From positions 1 through 8,224 of the forward strand of contig CALZOH010000144.1 of assembly GCA_945827465.1 (NCBI GenBank): 8,224 nucleotides of DNA, in the 5' to 3' direction. Each line of letters begins with the position of its first letter. The first letter of the stretch is position 1. Shown piece after piece: positions 6,583 to 8,224 of the stretch. This DNA comes from an uncultured Prevotellaceae bacterium (GTDB lineage: Bacteria > Bacteroidota > Bacteroidia > Bacteroidales > Bacteroidaceae). A model generated the notes under the pieces. It had not been told where the DNA came from, made no database searches, and worked only from the letters and a program-made list of their open reading frames with translations. The translations under genes and the position numbers were made by a program.

Positions 6583-7989
6583 ATGAATAGAACGAATCTT
6601 TTGTGTGCATTCATTGCACTGTTGCTCATGTGGACGCCGGAGGCTTTGGGAAAAGTTCGTCAGTTCCATACTGATTATTTTGGTCTTGACATTAACGAGA
6701 AGTGCTACATTGTCGGTATGTATAACACGACCCGATCCACCAAGGCGAATTTCAGTCCGGCAGATCGTCCCTCACCTCTCGTGAAACTTTACGACAAGAA
6801 GTTTAAACGTTATTATTACCCGGTGAAGGCTCAATATAATTCGGGTAAGAAAATGTACACTCTTGACTTCTCGAATGGCTCCACTGCTCAGTAACTATTA
6901 TACGACCATTACGAATGTGTTGGGAGAAATTATCGGTGTTGCTCGCGACACTTCTGCTGTCGTTAACTATGCTATCGGTGTGATGGCACTTGACGACAAC
7001 ACCATTGGCGGCGAAGCTCATTATACTTCAGAAGGCGGTGCCGGTGGCTACATTGCCCATTCTCCTGATCCGGTTCGTCTATTGCACTTTGGGGCAGTCC
7101 CGACACGTTGGCACTCTCTGAAGTGATCAGGAATATTGTGAAGGCCGAAGGATTACCCTACCCGACTTTTGAAGGGAAATGGGTGAAATACCCGTCATCG
7201 TTTATGCCCGACCTTTGGACTTATGGCGGAAAATACGATAGCATTCATTCCTACGCTCTGCAAATGGGCCTTCACGTGATTCATGCCTATGACCTCTACT
7301 TCCTGAAAGCAAACCGCGGCAATGGCGGTTGGATTGACGGTCCGGAGGGAGAACGCAAGCCTTTCAAGGTAGGTGACCGCGCTATGTCACATCGCGAGTA
7401 TGCTGATTTCTTGGCTAAGCAGGGCATTCTGCTCGGTCGTACCTGCATCACCAATTCATTAGCTCCCGATACGCTCGACATCAACCCATTCCCATCCGAC
7501 AGCATCTGCATTCAGCATCGTCGCAAACTTGCTGCCGACATCAGTGCGACTGATACGATGATTTACGTTGACGACCCGTTATATCTTGACGAGATTGCCT
7601 GCTGGGAAGGTCATAGTAAGGAGTTGAACATGGTGAAAATCGGTAAGGAGCTCATCCACTATTTAGGTGTATCGAAGGAAGCGCCCTATCGGTTGTTGCA
7701 TGTTACACGCGGATATTGGAATACAGAGAAGACGGCTCATGCCGCCGGTTCCAACGTGGATAAAATGCAGTCGGCTGTTGGCGGAGGATATACGGGATTA
7801 ATTCCTAACTTGGAGTTACAGGACCTGATTGGACAGCATTATGGCGATGTGGCCGCCCGCAGCGGTGTGCGCTGTCTGGACTTTGACGGACAGGAATTTC
7901 TCTTCCACAACGGCTTCGGCACCTATTCCGTTAAGCGCTTCTTCCGCAACCTGACCCAGCATGCCGCTATAACATTAAGAAGATATCAT
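6583..7989 (+). pseudogene. Secreted protein, possibly glycan-active; frameshifted and truncated
   Basis: About 465 residues of an exported Bacteroidetes protein, reconstructed across three frame changes. The start has a signal peptide (NLLCAFIALLLMW, then EALG before KVRQ). The first frame ends at TAA 6892-6894, but the sequence continues one frame over with NYYTTITNVLGEIIGVA, implying an extra base near 6885-6892. Near 7079 it returns to the first frame (IALWGSPDTLALSEVIR), implying a lost base. Near 7967 a further lost base would join QHAA to YNIKKI. The body includes MGLHVIHAYDLYF, YADFLAKQGILLGRT and CLDFDGQEF (DFDGQE at 7879-7896), with alternating strands and helices and acidic clusters reminiscent of TIM-barrel glycoside hydrolases. 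That is a guess and no known family is assigned. The 3' part is lost into the hairpin-rich tail. It is divergent from adk. Confidence 0.7.
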
Positions 7990-8079
7990 TCAGAAGTATC
8001 TTTCGAGAAGTCCTTCTTCCCCTGCAAGTGCAGGACGAAGAAGGATTTCTTCATTCAACAACGTTGTCAAACCGATCAT
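7990..8079 (-). CDS. Very small ORF in the hairpin-rich tail, doubtful
   Basis: A 29-codon frame (begins MIGLTTLLNEE, ends LLERYF) starts at ATG 8077-8079, with AAGGA directly before it and GAGGAAGG further upstream. The large hairpin at 8007-8049 lies inside the frame, which argues that the sequence is shaped by RNA or DNA structure, not by coding. It matches no family I recognise. Confidence 0.15.
   Translation of the reverse strand: MIGLTTLLNEEILLRPALAGEEGLLERYF
8007..8049. repeat. Long two-part hairpin
   Basis: GAAGTCCTTCTTC (8007-8019) pairs with GAAGAAGGATTTC (8037-8049), 12 Watson-Crick pairs and one G-T. CCTGCA/TGCAGG (8021-8026/8029-8034) closes the inner part around AG. One base on the left and two on the right form the internal loop. 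Such near-perfect symmetry is unlikely by chance and suggests a structured element end or terminator. Confidence 0.65.
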
Positions 8080-8165
8080 TCCTTATATATTCCTTCCTCA
8101 CTCGAGTGTCGAGAGAAGCGAATGCAAAAGTGTTCTTCCTCTACTTCAACTTAAAGTGAAGTTAG

Positions 8166-8223
8166 TGTAAAATTACACTTGCTCTACTCTTGTCAGGAGT
8201 GCGCTATTGTAAAATTACTCTTG
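8166..8223. repeat. Direct repeat at right edge
   Basis: TGTAAAATTACACTTG (8166-8181) recurs at 8208-8223 with one mismatch, a period of 42 bp. The spacing is close to that of the unrelated-looking repeat at the left edge. It may continue beyond the window as part of an insertion-sequence end or tandem array. Confidence 0.5.
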
Positions 8224-8224
8224 G

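Larger units (their letters stand above)
7990..8224. other. Hairpin-rich tail replacing the pseudogene 3' end
   Basis: After about 7989 the reading no longer resembles the upstream protein in any frame. The segment is dense in symmetric sequence: AAGATA/TATCTT (7980-7985/7997-8002) at the junction, a long hairpin (8007-8049), the palindrome CACTCGAGTG (8099-8108), ACTTC/GAAGT arms (8143-8162), the inverted repeat GTGTAA-AA-TTACAC (8165-8178) and a direct repeat at the edge. It could be the end of a mobile element or a dispersed intergenic repeat. The exact junction cannot be fixed from one copy. Confidence 0.45.

Noticed and set aside
6885..7082. Programmed ribosomal frameshifting in the secreted-protein gene
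   Set aside because: No convincing slippery heptamer or RF2-like stop context is present, and three shifts plus a lost 3' end fit mutation better.
8166..8223. CRISPR array at the right edge
   Set aside because: There are only two imperfect 16-base copies, no third unit is visible, and no cas gene is nearby.

Overview
The window looks like Bacteroidales DNA, most likely Bacteroides or a close relative. Supporting this are a remnant of a Bacteroidetes-type outer-membrane beta-barrel protein, -7 boxes of the TAnnTTTG kind, start codons with little or no Shine-Dalgarno sequence, and the order adk-obg-M23 peptidase. This placement rests on recognition by eye, not on a search.

The middle (789-6078) is a compact, intact block of six genes, all on the minus strand. 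In transcription order they are adenylate kinase (adk), the ribosome-assembly GTPase Obg, a secreted M23 peptidase, a secreted alpha/beta hydrolase, the 16S rRNA methyltransferase RsmG and a GloB-like metallo-beta-lactamase-fold hydrolase. A bulged hairpin (3539-3579) followed by a candidate promoter (3513-3520) splits the block into two likely transcripts, adk-obg-M23 and hydrolase-rsmG-MBL. A perfect 19-bp inverted repeat (656-674/697-715) closes the second unit. Nucleotide balance, ribosome maturation and envelope maintenance sit together here; only the alpha/beta hydrolase has no obvious role.

Both flanks are decaying accessory DNA on the plus strand. On the left (about 100-638) is the 3' end of an outer-membrane beta-barrel gene broken by a frameshift and an in-frame TGA. 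On the right (6583 to about 7989) is a gene for a secreted, possibly glycan-active protein, with three apparent single-base frameshifts and a lost 3' end. The right gene runs into a hairpin-rich tail (7990-8224).

Each extreme edge carries a short direct repeat with a period of 42-43 bp: 1-12/44-55 on the left and 8166-8181/8208-8223 on the right. One reading is that the window lies between two mobile or repeated elements. I found no transposase, CRISPR array, tRNA or rRNA. I did not find a convincing new multi-gene system. The best leads are the uncharacterised hydrolase and the repeat-bounded, decaying edges.
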